Assembly (NCBI RefSeq): GCF_014197035.1
Contig: NZ_JACIEU010000009.1
Location: forward strand, 1 to 64,000
Origin: Sphingobium scionense
GTDB taxonomy: Bacteria > Pseudomonadota > Alphaproteobacteria > Sphingomonadales > Sphingomonadaceae
Direction: 5' to 3'
DNA: 64,000 bases
Below are positions 50,730 to 59,684 of the stretch, piece by piece. Each line of letters begins with the position of its first letter. Positions within the stretch are counted from its first letter, which is position 1. The notes under the pieces were generated by a model. That model saw only the letters and a program-made list of their open reading frames with translations, had not been told where the DNA came from and did not search any database. Position numbers and translations under genes: made by a program.

Positions 50730-51058
50730 TCCACGTTCTGTCGCGTGGCGCACGCCGCGCCATGCTTGCCGCCACCGCCAGCGTCGTCGCGCTGACAATC
50801 GCCGCCCCCGCCCATGCGGGTGGTTCGTCGATGCCGTGGGAAGCGCCTCTGCAAAGCATCCTCGAAAGCATCGAGGGACCGGTGGCGAAGATCGTCGCGG
50901 TCATCATCATCATCGTTACGGGCCTGACGCTCGCGTTCGGTGATACGAGCGGCGGCTCCCGCAAGCTGATCCAGATCGTGTTCGGCTTGTCGATCGCGTT
51001 TGCGGCCAGCTCGTTCTTCCTCAGCTTCTTCAGCTTCGGCGGCGGGGCGCTGGTCTGA
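50726..51058 (+). CDS. trbC: TrbC, pilin subunit of the conjugative pilus
   Basis: A 110-residue VirB2-like prepilin. The signal peptide is in residues 1-31 (ending APAHAG) and two hydrophobic helices follow around 52-70 and 82-108. It is the likely substrate of the TraF peptidase. It overlaps trbB by four bases, and its stop overlaps the trbD start. Confidence 0.9.
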   Translation: MIHVLSRGARRAMLAATASVVALTIAAPAHAGGSSMPWEAPLQSILESIEGPVAKIVAVIIIIVTGLTLAFGDTSGGSRKLIQIVFGLSIAFAASSFFLSFFSFGGGALV

Positions 51059-51330
51059 TGTCGGACGGGGTCGAGCCCATCCCCGGCTATTTGGCGCCGG
51101 TCCACCGGGCGCTGACCGAGCCGATTCTGCTCGGCGGCGCCCCGCGCTCTCTTGCCATCGTCAATGGCACGCTGGCGGGCGCGATCGGTCTCGGCCTGCG
51201 GCTCTGGATCGCCGGCCTGGCCATCTGGGCCGTAGGCCATGCGCTGTCCGTTTGGGCCGCGCGCCGCGATCCGCAATTCGTGGACGTGGCGCGCCGCCAT
51301 CTCCGTTATCCGACATGGATGCGGCCATGA
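51058..51330 (+). CDS. trbD: TrbD, VirB3-like inner-membrane protein
   Basis: A 90-residue protein with one hydrophobic segment (about 38-65), preceded by APVHRALTEPILLGGAPRSL, the TrbD signature. Works with TrbE in the channel. Its ATG overlaps the trbC stop by one base. Confidence 0.9.
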   Translation: MSDGVEPIPGYLAPVHRALTEPILLGGAPRSLAIVNGTLAGAIGLGLRLWIAGLAIWAVGHALSVWAARRDPQFVDVARRHLRYPTWMRP

Positions 51331-53816
51331 TGAGCTTGCGCGAGTATCGCAGCAAAGCTGCGCACCTGGCCGACTTCCTGCCTTGGGCCGCGCTGGTCGG
51401 CGAGGGAGTCGTTCTGAACAAGGACGGCAGCTTCCAGCGCACGGCGCGCTTTCGCGGTCCCGATCTCGACAGCGCCACCCCGGCCGAGCTGGTCGCCACG
51501 ACGGCGCGACTGAACGGGGCGCTCCGGCGCCTAGGCTCGGGCTGGGCGATTTTCGTCGAGGCGCAGCGGACGCCAGCGCTTGACTATCCGACGTCCAGCT
51601 TCCCCGATGCCGTATCTGAACTGGTCGATTGGGAGCGGCGCGAGCAATTCAGCGAGGAAGGCGCGCATTTCGAGAGCCGCTATTTTCTCACGCTGCTGTG
51701 GATGCCGCCGGCCGAAGAAGCCGCGAGGGCCGAAGGCTGGCTCTACGAAGGCCGGGCCACGACCGGCGTCGATCCGTGGGAGTTGCTCAAAGGCTTCACC
51801 GATCGCAGCGACCGCGTGCTCAACCTGGTCGAGGGCTTCGTGCCCGAGGTCCGCTGGCTCGACGACGCCGAGACGCTGACCTTCCTGCACAGCACCATCT
51901 CGACCCACCGCCAGCGTGTCCGTGTGCCGGAGACCCCCATGCACCTCGACGCGCTGCTAGCCGACGAGCCGCTGACCGGCGGGCTCGAACCGAAGCTCGG
52001 CGACCAACATTTTCGCACGCTCACCATCGTCGGCTTCCCGAGCGTGACCTTCCCCGGTCTGCTCGACGAGCTGAACCGGCTCGCCTTCGAGTATCGCTGG
52101 TCGACCCGCGCCATCATGCTCGACAAGACCGATGCGACCAAGCTGCTGAGCCGCATCCGCCGCCAGTGGTTCGCCAAGCGCAAGAGCGTGGTCGCGATCT
52201 TGAAGGAGGTGATGACCAACGAGGCGTCGGTCCTCGTGGACAGCGACGCCTCCAACAAGGCCGCCGACGCCGACACCGCCCTGCAGGAGCTGGGCGCCGA
52301 CTATGCCGGCATGGCCTATGTCACCGCGACGGTGACGGTGTGGGACCGCGACCCCGCCATTGCCGCCGAGAAGCTGCGGCTGGTCGAGAAGGTCATTCAA
52401 GGCCGCGACTTCACCGTCATCCCCGAGGGCATGAACGCGATCGAGGCATGGCTGGGGAGCCTGCCCGGCCACACCTACGCCAATGTCCGCCAACCTCCCA
52501 TCTCCACCATCAATCTCGCCCACCTGATCCCCCTGTCAGCAGTGTGGGCGGGGCCGGAACGGGACGAGCATTTCGGCGCTCCCCCCTTGCTCTATGGCAA
52601 GACCGAAGGCTCGACCCCGTTCCGGTTTTCCCTTCATGTCGGCGACGTTGGCCACACGCTGATCGTCGGGCCGACCGGCGCGGGCAAGTCGGTGCTGCTC
52701 GCCCTCATGGCGATGCAGTTCCGGCGCTACGAGAACGGCCAGGTCTTCGCCTTCGACTTCGGCGGCAGCATCCGCGCCGCCGCGATCGGCATGGGCGGCG
52801 ATTGGCAGGACTTGGGCGGGATGCTTGCCGACGAGGCCGGTGACGGTGTCCAGCTCCAGCCGCTCGCCCGCATCGACGAGTCCGCAGAGCGCGCCTGGGC
52901 GGCCGAATGGCTGGCGGCGATCCTCGCGTCCGAAGGCGTCGCGGTCGATCCGCAGGCCAAGGAGCATATCTGGTCCGCGCTCGGCTCGCTCGCCAGTGCG
53001 CCCGTCACGGAACGCACGCTGACCGGCCTGGCCGTGCTGCTGCAGAGCCAGCAGCTCAAGCAGGCGATTGCCCCCTATTGCCTTGGCGGGCCATGGGGCC
53101 GGTTGCTCGACGCCGAGGCGGAACGGCTCGGCGAGGCATCGGTCCAAGCGTTCGAGACTGAGGGCTTGGTCGGCGCCGGCTCGGCCGCCGCGGTCCTGTC
53201 CTACCTGTTCCATCGGATCGAGGGACGGCTCAACGGCAGTCCCACGCTCATCATCATCGACGAGGGCTGGCTGGTTCTCGACAGCCCGGACTTCGCCGCA
53301 CAACTCCGCGAGTGGCTGAAGACACTGCGCAAGAAGAACGCCAGCGTGGTCTTCGCCACGCAGAGCCTCGCCGACATCGAAACCTCGAACATCGCGCCGG
53401 CCATCATCGAAAGCTGCCCGACGCGCATCTTCCTGCCGAACGAGCGCGCCGCCGAGCCGCAGATCGCGGCGATCTACGAGCGGTTCGGCCTCAACGCCCG
53501 CCAGATCGAAATCCTCAGCCGGGCGACGCCCAAGCGTGACTACTACTGCCAATCGCGGCGCGGCAACCGGCTGTTCGAGTTGGGGCTGGGCGAGGTCGCG
53601 CTGGCCTTCGCCGCCGCGTCTTCCAAGACCGATCAGCTCCGCATCGCCGAGCTGGTCGAGACCCATGGCCGCGAGCGCTTCGCCGCCGAATGGCTGCGCC
53701 ATCGCGGCCTGGCCTGGGCGGTCGATCTTCTTCCCGAACCCCAATCCGATCCGCTGGCCGGTGGCCGGGAAGATACCGGCCAGCTCCCCCTTGCCTTGAA
53801 GGACATGACCCCATGA
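51327..53816 (+). CDS. trbE: TrbE, VirB4-type secretion ATPase
   Basis: An 829-residue ATPase. Walker A is GPTGAGKS at 448-455 and Walker B is TLIIIDEGWLVLDSPD. The N-terminal CagE/VirB4 domain and the C-terminal ATPase are both complete. It energises pilus assembly and transfer. Tandem ATGs at 51327 and 51330 overlap the trbD stop. Confidence 0.93.
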   Translation: MMSLREYRSKAAHLADFLPWAALVGEGVVLNKDGSFQRTARFRGPDLDSATPAELVATTARLNGALRRLGSGWAIFVEAQRTPALDYPTSSFPDAVSELVDWERREQFSEEGAHFESRYFLTLLWMPPAEEAARAEGWLYEGRATTGVDPWELLKGFTDRSDRVLNLVEGFVPEVRWLDDAETLTFLHSTISTHRQRVRVPETPMHLDALLADEPLTGGLEPKLGDQHFRTLTIVGFPSVTFPGLLDELNRLAFEYRWSTRAIMLDKTDATKLLSRIRRQWFAKRKSVVAILKEVMTNEASVLVDSDASNKAADADTALQELGADYAGMAYVTATVTVWDRDPAIAAEKLRLVEKVIQGRDFTVIPEGMNAIEAWLGSLPGHTYANVRQPPISTINLAHLIPLSAVWAGPERDEHFGAPPLLYGKTEGSTPFRFSLHVGDVGHTLIVGPTGAGKSVLLALMAMQFRRYENGQVFAFDFGGSIRAAAIGMGGDWQDLGGMLADEAGDGVQLQPLARIDESAERAWAAEWLAAILASEGVAVDPQAKEHIWSALGSLASAPVTERTLTGLAVLLQSQQLKQAIAPYCLGGPWGRLLDAEAERLGEASVQAFETEGLVGAGSAAAVLSYLFHRIEGRLNGSPTLIIIDEGWLVLDSPDFAAQLREWLKTLRKKNASVVFATQSLADIETSNIAPAIIESCPTRIFLPNERAAEPQIAAIYERFGLNARQIEILSRATPKRDYYCQSRRGNRLFELGLGEVALAFAAASSKTDQLRIAELVETHGRERFAAEWLRHRGLAWAVDLLPEPQSDPLAGGREDTGQLPLALKDMTP

Positions 53817-54571
53817 AACCCAATATCCTGCGCCGTGCCATGCTGGCCGGCGCCATCGCCACGTCGAGCATGATCGGCATCACCGTCGCCACGCCGGCCC
53901 AGGCTCAGTTCGGCGGGATCGTCTATGACCCGACCAACTATGCGCAGAACGTGCTGACCGCCGCCCGGTCGCTCCAGCAGGTCAACAATCAGATTCAGCA
54001 AATCCAGCAGCAGGCGACCAGCCTCATCAACGAGGCGCGTAACCTGGCTTCGCTGCCGTTCAGCTCGCTCCAGCAGTTGCAGCAGCAGGTGCAGCGCACC
54101 CAGCAGCTTCTCGGTGAGGCGCAGCGGATCGCCTACGACGTGCAGAACGTCCAGCAGGTGTTCAACGGACGCTACAAGGGCGCGGCGCTGACCGGCACCC
54201 ACGCGCAGATGGTCGCCAACGCCAACGCGCGCTGGGAGGATAGCGTCGGCGCGTTCGAGGACGCGCTTCGCGTTCAGGCCGGCGTCGTCGCCAACATCGA
54301 CGGCGCGCGCACGACGATGGATGGCTTGGTTACGTCCAGCCAGTCGGCGACGGGCGCGCTCCAGGCGGCACAGGCGGGCAACCAGCTTCTCGCGCTGCAA
54401 TCGCAGCAGCTCGCGGACCTGACGGCGCTGCTCGCCGCGCAGGGCCGGGCGCAGGCGCTGGATTCGGCGCGTGATGCGGCGGTCGAGGCCGAAAGCCGCG
54501 AACGGCGACGCCGCTTCCTGACGCGGTCCACCGGCTACCAGCCGGGCAACGCAAGCATGTTCCACGACTGA
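53813..54571 (+). CDS. trbJ: TrbJ, periplasmic conjugation protein
   Basis: A 252-residue VirB5-like protein. Signal peptide 1-32 (ends TPAQAQ). Long Gln-rich helical segments follow (QQVNNQIQQIQQQATSLI), typical of TrbJ, likely at the pilus tip. Its ATG overlaps the trbE stop. Confidence 0.9.
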   Translation: MKPNILRRAMLAGAIATSSMIGITVATPAQAQFGGIVYDPTNYAQNVLTAARSLQQVNNQIQQIQQQATSLINEARNLASLPFSSLQQLQQQVQRTQQLLGEAQRIAYDVQNVQQVFNGRYKGAALTGTHAQMVANANARWEDSVGAFEDALRVQAGVVANIDGARTTMDGLVTSSQSATGALQAAQAGNQLLALQSQQLADLTALLAAQGRAQALDSARDAAVEAESRERRRRFLTRSTGYQPGNASMFHD

Positions 54572-54575
54572 TCCG

Positions 54576-54881
54576 ATGGACACCAAGCTCCTCGCGCGCA
54601 TCGGCGCCATCATCTTCGTCGCCATCGCCATCACGATGACGGCGATCGAGATGAGCCGCGCGCCTGAGCCTGCGCGCGAGGAGCCGGCGGCCGTCGCTGA
54701 CAGCTCGGAGACAGTCGATCCGCTGCTGATCGAACTGCGCCGCTGCCAGTCGATCGGAGCGGCCGGGGCGAGCGACTCCGACTGCCTGCGCGCCTGGGCC
54801 GAGAACCGCCGCCGGTTCCTCGCGCCCGGCGCGCGGCCCGCCGCCCGCATCGCCGAAGACGCTTCGGCACAGGAGAACTGA
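54576..54881 (+). CDS. trbK: TrbK-alt-type entry exclusion protein
   Basis: A 101-residue protein with an N-terminal membrane helix (7-24) and a C-terminal pattern with two cysteines, LRRCQSIGAAGASDSDCLRA followed by WAENRRRFL. This is the TrbK-alt layout of proteins placed between trbJ and trbL, thought to block uptake of the same ICE by a cell that already has it. Confidence 0.8.
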   Translation: MDTKLLARIGAIIFVAIAITMTAIEMSRAPEPAREEPAAVADSSETVDPLLIELRRCQSIGAAGASDSDCLRAWAENRRRFLAPGARPAARIAEDASAQEN

Positions 54882-54882
54882 T

Positions 54883-56193
54883 ATGGGCGGCACTGGCGTC
54901 GTCGATCGCTTTCTGGACGTCTTCACCCGCTACATCGACAGCGGGTTCGGCCTGCTCGGCGGCGAGGTGGCGTTCATCGCGACGACGCTGATCGTCATCG
55001 ACGTGACCTTGGCCGCGCTCTTCTGGACCTGGGGCGAAGGCGACGACATCATCGCGCGCCTCGTCAAGAAGACCCTATTCGTCGGCGTCTTCGCCTACAT
55101 CATCGGCAACTGGAACACCCTGGCGCGGATCGTCTTCGAGAGCTTCGCCGGCCTGGGCCTGAAAGCGTCGGGCACCGGCTTTACGGCCGCCGAACTGCTC
55201 CAGCCGGGCCGCGTCGCCCAAGTCGGGCTGGAGGCTGGTCAGCCGATCCTAGAATCCATTTCCGACCTGATGGGCTGGGTCGCTTTCTTCGAGAACTTCA
55301 TCCAGATCGCGGTGCTGCTGTTCGCCTGGGTGATGGTCGTGCTGGCCTTCTTCATCCTGTCGATCCAGCTCTTCATCACGCTGATCGAGTTCAAGCTGGC
55401 GACGCTCTGCGGCTTCGTCCTCATCCCGTTCGGCCTGTTCGGCAAAACCGCCTTCATGGCCGAGCGCGTGCTGGGGCTGGTGATCTCGTCGGGCATCAAG
55501 GTGCTGGTGCTCGCCGTCATCGTCGGCATTGGCTCGACATTGTTCGACGAGTTCCGCGCCGGGTTCGGCGGCGCGCAGCCAAGCATCGAGGACGCGCTGG
55601 CAGTAGCGCTCGCCTCGCTCTGCCTGCTGGGCCTCGGCATCTTCGGCCCATCGATCGCCAACGGCATCGTGTCCGGCGGCCCGGCGCTGGGCGCGGGTGC
55701 GGCGGCGGGAACCGTGCTTGCGGCCGGCGGCGCACTGGCTGGCGGCGCTGCTGCCGCCCGGCTCGGTGTCGGCGCGGCGGCAGGCGCGGTCAGCGGTGCG
55801 GCCCGAGGGGCGGCCTTCACCTCCGGCGCGGCCAACAGCGCCTATGCGCTCGGCTCGGCCGGCAAGAGCGGTGCGGCGGCAGTCGCCGGCGGCGCTGGCG
55901 GCGTCGGTCAAGCCGCCGTGGGCGCAGCCATGTCGCCGCTTCGCAAGGCGGCCGCCTCGCTCAAGAACAGCTACCGCTCGGGCGGCCGCGCCGCCGTCAC
56001 CGCCACCGGCGGGACCATTTCAGGCGGTAGTTCCACGCCGTCGCCGGACGCGCCGGCCGGCGCGCCCGCTTGGGCGTCCGCGATGAAGAACCGCCAGACC
56101 ATGACCCACGGCGCGACCATCGCCGCCCACACGCTGCGCTCCGGCGATGGCGGCGGTGGCGGCGCGTCCGTCGACACCAGCCAGAAGGATTGA
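54883..56193 (+). CDS. trbL: TrbL, VirB6-like channel protein
   Basis: A 436-residue multi-span inner-membrane protein. Six or more hydrophobic segments lie in residues 20-290, and the C-terminal 130 residues are a flexible Gly/Ala/Ser-rich region (SGAARGAAFTSGAANSAYAL is a sample). Forms the core of the transfer channel. ATG 54883 is just after the trbK stop. Confidence 0.92.
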   Translation: MGGTGVVDRFLDVFTRYIDSGFGLLGGEVAFIATTLIVIDVTLAALFWTWGEGDDIIARLVKKTLFVGVFAYIIGNWNTLARIVFESFAGLGLKASGTGFTAAELLQPGRVAQVGLEAGQPILESISDLMGWVAFFENFIQIAVLLFAWVMVVLAFFILSIQLFITLIEFKLATLCGFVLIPFGLFGKTAFMAERVLGLVISSGIKVLVLAVIVGIGSTLFDEFRAGFGGAQPSIEDALAVALASLCLLGLGIFGPSIANGIVSGGPALGAGAAAGTVLAAGGALAGGAAAARLGVGAAAGAVSGAARGAAFTSGAANSAYALGSAGKSGAAAVAGGAGGVGQAAVGAAMSPLRKAAASLKNSYRSGGRAAVTATGGTISGGSSTPSPDAPAGAPAWASAMKNRQTMTHGATIAAHTLRSGDGGGGGASVDTSQKD

Positions 56194-56196
56194 TCC

Positions 56197-56880
56197 ATGT
56201 TCAAGCGCCCCAGCATCCGCTACGGCCAGGCGCCCGAGCCAGCCACACCCTATCAGCGCGCGGCGCAGGCATGGGACGACCGCATCGGCTCCGCGCGCGT
56301 GCAGGCGAAGAACTGGCGGCTCGCCTTCTTCGGGACGCTCGCGCTTTCGAGCGGCTTGGCCGGCGGCCTCGTCTGGCAATCGACACGCGGCCACATCGTC
56401 CCCTGGGTCGTGCAGGTCGATCGGCTGGGCGAAGCTCAGGCGGTTGCGCCCGCCGAGGCCGGCTACCGTCCCACTGATCCGCAAGTAGCGTTTCATCTCG
56501 CCCGCTTCATCGAACAGGTGCGCAGCATCCCGGCCGATCCGGTCATCGTGCGGCAGAATTGGCTCCGGGCCTACGACTTCACGACCGACAAAGGCGCCCT
56601 GTTCCTCAACGACTATGCGCGCGCCAACGACCCGTTCGCCAATGTCGGGCGGGTGCAGGTCGCGGTGGAAGTGTCGAGCGTCATCCGCGCCTCACCCGAC
56701 AGCTTCCGCGTCGCCTGGACCGAGCGCCGCTATCAGGACGGCAGCCTTGCCGCCACCGAACGCTGGTCCGCGATCCTCACCATAGTCGTCCAGCCGCCGC
56801 GCACCCCCGACGCTCTGCGCAAGAATCCGCTCGGCGTCTTCGTCAATGCCCTCAACTGGTCGAAGGAGCTGTCGCAATGA
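56197..56880 (+). CDS. trbF: TrbF, VirB8-like assembly protein
   Basis: A 227-residue protein with one membrane helix near residues 44-62 and a periplasmic NTF2-like domain (YRPTDPQVAFHLARFIEQVR). Scaffolds the channel. It overlaps the trbG start (ATGA). Confidence 0.92.
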   Translation: MFKRPSIRYGQAPEPATPYQRAAQAWDDRIGSARVQAKNWRLAFFGTLALSSGLAGGLVWQSTRGHIVPWVVQVDRLGEAQAVAPAEAGYRPTDPQVAFHLARFIEQVRSIPADPVIVRQNWLRAYDFTTDKGALFLNDYARANDPFANVGRVQVAVEVSSVIRASPDSFRVAWTERRYQDGSLAATERWSAILTIVVQPPRTPDALRKNPLGVFVNALNWSKELSQ

Positions 56881-57893
56881 CCGGCATACCCATCCGCCGC
56901 GCGGCCACGGCCGCGTTGCTCGTCTCCGCGTCCGCGCTCGCGGGCTGCGCCACTACGTCGGCCAGGCCGCCCGTGATCGCTTTGGATGATCCGCCTCGGG
57001 CGATCGTCGCGACGCGCGCGGCCGAGCCGCCCCGCGCGGTCGAGATCGTCACGATCCCCGAGCCGTTGCCGCTGCCCGGCCAGTTGAAGCCGGTGACGGA
57101 GAGCGCGCGATCGCCAGAGTCCGCCGATCCGCGCCGCCGTGTCGGCGATGCCAACAACGCCGCCCGTATTCAGCCGGTGCGCGATGGATTCCTTAACGCC
57201 ATTCAGCAATATCCGTGGACCGAAGGCGCGCTCTATCAAGTCTATACCGCGCCGGGTCAGGTGACGGACATCGCCTTGCAGGAAGGCGAGCAGCTCGTGG
57301 GGCCAGGGCCGGTCGCAGCCGGAGACACGGTGCGGTGGATCATCGGGGACACGGTGAGCGGCAGCGGTGCGACCGCGCGCGCCCACATCCTCGTCAAGCC
57401 CACCCGGCCCGACCTCGCCACCAACCTTGTTATCAACACCGACCGGCGCACCTACCATCTGGAGCTGCGCGCCACGCCCGCGACCTACATGGCGTCCGTG
57501 TCCTGGACCTATCCGCAGGACCAGCTCATCGCCTTGCAAGGCCGCAACGCGGCTGCCGCCGCTGCCATACCGGCCGCAACCGGCGTGGACGTGACGGCGC
57601 TCAACTTTCGCTACCGGATCGAGGGCGACCGCGTGTCGTGGGCGCCGGCCCGTGCGTTCGACGACGGGCGGCAGGTGTTCATCGAGTTTCCGGCCGGGAT
57701 CTCGCAGGGTGAGATGCCGCCGCTGTTCGTGACCGGCGCGCGCGGTGACGCCGAACTGGTCAACTACCGCGTGCAGGGCCGCTACATGGTGGTCGATCGC
57801 CTGTTCGCCGCCGCCGAGCTGCGCCTGGGCGACCGCCGCACCGAACAGCGCGTCCGCATCGTGCGCGACGATGGACGGAGGGGGCGGCCGTGA
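56877..57893 (+). CDS. trbG: TrbG, VirB9-like outer-membrane lipoprotein
   Basis: A 338-residue protein. The signal peptide ends in a lipobox, SALAGC, so it is likely lipid-anchored. The VirB9 fold covers the C-terminal part (YHLELRATPATYMASVSWTY, then DGRQVFIEFPAGISQGEMPP). It forms the outer core with TrbI. Overlaps trbF and trbI by four bases. Confidence 0.92.
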   Translation: MTGIPIRRAATAALLVSASALAGCATTSARPPVIALDDPPRAIVATRAAEPPRAVEIVTIPEPLPLPGQLKPVTESARSPESADPRRRVGDANNAARIQPVRDGFLNAIQQYPWTEGALYQVYTAPGQVTDIALQEGEQLVGPGPVAAGDTVRWIIGDTVSGSGATARAHILVKPTRPDLATNLVINTDRRTYHLELRATPATYMASVSWTYPQDQLIALQGRNAAAAAAIPAATGVDVTALNFRYRIEGDRVSWAPARAFDDGRQVFIEFPAGISQGEMPPLFVTGARGDAELVNYRVQGRYMVVDRLFAAAELRLGDRRTEQRVRIVRDDGRRGRP

Positions 57894-59110
57894 CCGAAAG
57901 CCACGATGCGCCAGCCGAAGCGCGGCCGGAGCCGCAGGCCGCTCGCCCCGATCCCGCCGCGTTCCAGCTTCGCGGCGAGCCACCCCGCGTCATGCGGCTC
58001 TCGCGTAAAGCGCTTGCCGTCGTCGGCGTCGCCGCCGGCCTCGGCATAGGTGGTTCGCTGATTTATGCGCTGCGGCCGCCGGGCGAGAAGGCTGCGCAGG
58101 AACTCTACAACACCGACAGCCGCGCCACGGCCGAAACCATCACGTCCGGCCCGCGCGATTACGCACGGGCGCCACGGCTCGGCCCGCCGCTTCCGGGCGA
58201 CCTCGGCCGTCCAATCGTGTCGGCGCAGCAGCGCGGCGAGGACGTTACCGTGCCGCCGATCGGCGTGCAGCCCGGCCCGCCCGATCCGCGCGCGCAGGCG
58301 GCGGAGGCAGCCCGGCAGCGCGCCGCTCAGGAGCGCGATGCGGCCCGCACCAGCTCGGTTTTTCTAGGCAGCGGCGGCGCGCGTGCGGGTGCGGAGCCGG
58401 CCTCAACGCCGGGTTTGCCGGCGCCTTCCGCGCAGGAACCGGCGCAGCAGGCGGCGCAAGGCGACCAGGCCGCCAAGCGCGCCTTCATGGCGCAGCCGTC
58501 CAACCAGCGCACAATCAGCGTTGAGCGGCTGACGGCGCCGGCATCGCCCAACATCGTGCAGGCCGGCAGCATCATCCCGGCTGCGCTCATCACCGGCGTC
58601 CGCTCTGACCTGCCCGGCCAGATCACCGCCCAGGTGACGGCCAACGTCTATGACAGCCCGACCGGGCGCATCCTGCTTATTCCGCAGGGCGCGCGGCTGA
58701 TCGGCGAGTATGATAGCGAGATCGCCGCCGGGCAGACGCGCGTGTTGCTCGCCTGGGATCGGCTCATCATGCCGGACGGGCGCTCGATCGTTCTCGAGCG
58801 CCCGCCCGGCGCGGACGGAGCCGGATTCGCGGGGCTACAGGACCGCGTGAACCAGCATTGGGGCAATCTCCTCAAGGCGGCAGCCGTCTCGACACTGCTC
58901 GGCGTAGGCGCCGAGCTAGGTGCGGACAGCGAGGACGACCTGACCCGTGCCCTGCGGCGCGGCTCGCAGGACACCATCAATCAGACCGGCCAGCAGATCG
59001 TGAGACGGCAGCTCAACGTGCAGCCGACGCTCACCATCCGGCCAGGCCATCCGCTGCGCGTCGTTCTCACCCGCGACCTTGTGCTCGAACCGATCGGAGG
59101 GACGCGATGA
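57890..59110 (+). CDS. trbI: TrbI, VirB10-like core protein
   Basis: A 406-residue protein. Cytoplasmic N-tail, one membrane helix 41-60, a Pro/Ala-rich linker, then the VirB10 domain from about 205 (QAGSIIPAALITGVRSDLPG, then GRILLIPQGARLIGEYDSEI). It spans the envelope and senses ATPase energy. Its stop overlaps the next ATG. Confidence 0.93.
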   Translation: MTESHDAPAEARPEPQAARPDPAAFQLRGEPPRVMRLSRKALAVVGVAAGLGIGGSLIYALRPPGEKAAQELYNTDSRATAETITSGPRDYARAPRLGPPLPGDLGRPIVSAQQRGEDVTVPPIGVQPGPPDPRAQAAEAARQRAAQERDAARTSSVFLGSGGARAGAEPASTPGLPAPSAQEPAQQAAQGDQAAKRAFMAQPSNQRTISVERLTAPASPNIVQAGSIIPAALITGVRSDLPGQITAQVTANVYDSPTGRILLIPQGARLIGEYDSEIAAGQTRVLLAWDRLIMPDGRSIVLERPPGADGAGFAGLQDRVNQHWGNLLKAAAVSTLLGVGAELGADSEDDLTRALRRGSQDTINQTGQQIVRRQLNVQPTLTIRPGHPLRVVLTRDLVLEPIGGTR

Positions 59111-59331
59111 CGAAGTTGAAACTGGGGCCGCTCGCCGATGACCGGCCGGTGAAGCTGGCGGCGGAGGTCCCCGCCGCCGTCCACCGCGATCTTGTCGCCT
59201 ACGCCGCTGCGCTTGCGGCCGAGACCGGCGGCGAACCCGTCGCGCCGGAAAAGCTGGTCGCGCCGATGCTGGAGCGATTCATGGCGAGCGATCGCGGATT
59301 CGCGCGCCGGCGAGGTGGCGCGAAAAACTGA
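59107..59331 (+). CDS. DUF2274-family protein at the end of the trb operon
   Basis: A 74-residue protein, MTKLKLGPLADDRPVKLAAE at the start, with a helix-rich core and basic end. DUF2274 genes commonly close trb operons in ICEs of this class. Function unknown. ATG overlaps the trbI stop by four bases. Confidence 0.88.
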   Translation: MTKLKLGPLADDRPVKLAAEVPAAVHRDLVAYAAALAAETGGEPVAPEKLVAPMLERFMASDRGFARRRGGAKN

Positions 59332-59345
59332 GCGCCACCGTGCGA

Positions 59346-59654
59346 TCAATTGTCCAGAAACCGCTTCCGGCGCTCCTGGGCGTCGACCTTGATTATCGCC
59401 TCATCGGCATTGGCGCATTCGCCGCCCCGAACCGAACCGTCACGGCACCCCGCGACGACCTGGCGTGCTTCGTCGATATGCGCGACGAAATACTGCGTGC
59501 CGCGCGCCTCGCTCGTCACCAACGCCGCAGGTGGGCCGGCAGCGATCGTGTCGGCCTGCTGCATTGGTGCGATCACCGGTCGCAAGATGAATCCACCGGC
59601 GAAGCCGACGACCAAGGTAACGAGCAGGAGGATGATTGTCTTGCCATGCCACAT
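59346..59654 (-). CDS. Small membrane-anchored protein, EexN/TrbK-like
   Basis: A 102-residue protein with an N-terminal membrane helix (6-28). The C-terminal part, YFVAHIDEARQVVAGCRDG, then GGECANADEAIIKV and ERRKRFL, has the two cysteines and the NA-x-EA plus R-x-FL pattern of entry exclusion lipoproteins. It would be a second exclusion protein in this ICE beside trbK. It is convergent with the trb operon and lies downstream of a LysR gene. Confidence 0.65.
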   Translation of the reverse strand: MWHGKTIILLLVTLVVGFAGGFILRPVIAPMQQADTIAAGPPAALVTSEARGTQYFVAHIDEARQVVAGCRDGSVRGGECANADEAIIKVDAQERRKRFLDN

Positions 59655-59684
59655 GGCGGCAACTCCAAGAATTTGGCTTCTAAT

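Noticed and set aside
47117..53744. Long minus-strand frames over traG, trbB and trbE
   Set aside because: All are antisense to conserved transfer genes and have no domain.
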